14,300 nt of DNA, from contig JAHDEF010000026.1 in the NCBI GenBank assembly GCA_020628975.1, positions 1-14,300 on the forward strand, given 5' to 3'. The position numbers and the translations under genes are program-made. The stretch comes from Aquimarina sp. (lineage in GTDB: Bacteria; Bacteroidota; Bacteroidia; Flavobacteriales; Flavobacteriaceae). The stretch's first letter is position 1, and each line of letters starts with the position of its first letter. The notes under the pieces are model-generated. The model was not told the DNA's origin. It did no database searches and worked only from the letters and a program-made list of their open reading frames with translations. Shown piece after piece: positions 14,088 to 14,300 of this stretch.

Positions 14088-14300
14088 ATGAAGAAAATTT
14101 ACAGCTTACTTAGTGTTTGTTTATTGTTATCAGCATCATGTGGAAGTGATGATGGAGGAGGAAGTGGAAACGGTGGAGGGAATCCAGACGTTGATCCAGT
14201 TAAACCACCTGTGACCGCTACATTGACCGTTGAAGAAGGAAAAGATCAATTAGAAGATAATAGTATAGCTTTATTAAATAAGCTAGATAGTTTTTCAGAT
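14088..14300 (+). CDS. Lipoprotein, N-terminal 71 residues only (continues beyond window)
   Basis: The frame opens at ATG 14088 and stays open to the last base. The first 18 residues (MKKIYSLLSVCLLLSASC) are a lipoprotein signal with C18 as the acylated residue. GSDDGGG follows, acidic just after the cysteine as in flavobacterial outer-membrane lipoproteins, then a Gly/Asn linker and a Pro-rich stretch (PDVDPVKPPVTATLT). From about residue 45 a charged, probably helical region begins (VEEGKDQLEDNSIALLNKLDS). The visible part does not identify a family. It is transcribed away from the glycosyltransferase unit. Confidence 0.85.
   Translation, partial: MKKIYSLLSVCLLLSASCGSDDGGGSGNGGGNPDVDPVKPPVTATLTVEEGKDQLEDNSIALLNKLDSFSD

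Overview
The window looks like chromosomal DNA of a marine-type flavobacterium (Bacteroidota, Flavobacteriaceae). The evidence is AT-rich intergenic DNA, five promoter boxes matching TANNTTTG (the -7 element of the phylum), almost no strong Shine-Dalgarno sequences, lipoproteins with acidic residues after the acylated cysteine, and families typical of the group (a DUF5723-like outer-membrane protein and a PAS-LuxR orphan regulator). No rRNA, tRNA, CRISPR array, complete insertion sequence or phage gene was seen.

Layout. (1) 1-3551, all minus strand: the 5' three quarters of aspS (aspartyl-tRNA synthetase), then leuD and leuC, the two subunits of isopropylmalate isomerase. A 17-bp palindrome separates leuD from aspS. 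leuC is bracketed by arrays of a 7-bp AGCYNNT-type repeat. (2) 3891-4733, plus strand: an S4-domain pseudouridine synthase of the RluB/RsuA type in which the catalytic aspartate position carries glutamate. A bidirectional terminator follows it. (3) 4806-6773, minus strand: a two-gene unit of a DUF5723-like outer-membrane protein and a small lipoprotein that is probably surface exposed. (4) 6774-8030: a gene-free stretch of about 1.25 kb holding a 198-bp nested palindromic element, a degenerate second copy of its inner hairpin, an isolated stem-loop and a possible gene remnant. (5) 8031-8762, plus strand: a PAS-like/LuxR-type regulator, running tail to tail into a four-TM membrane P-loop ATPase (8774-9826, minus). 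(6) 9928-13970, minus strand: a tight four-gene unit of a YwqK/MORN-like repeat protein, a DPM/DPG-type GT2, a CslA-like processive GT2 and a GT-C membrane mannosyltransferase-like protein. (7) From 14088, plus strand: the start of another lipoprotein, running off the window.

How genes may work together. leuC and leuD make one enzyme of leucine synthesis. The glycosyltransferase unit fits a lipid-linked sugar pathway: the DPM-like enzyme charges polyprenyl phosphate with a hexose, the GT-C enzyme uses that donor on the periplasmic side, and the CslA-like enzyme builds a beta-linked chain from nucleotide sugar across the inner membrane. The product is not known. The most unusual items are the E-for-D pseudouridine synthase, the membrane-embedded DnaC/AAA-like ATPase, the heptad repeats around leuC and the nested palindrome in the long spacer.
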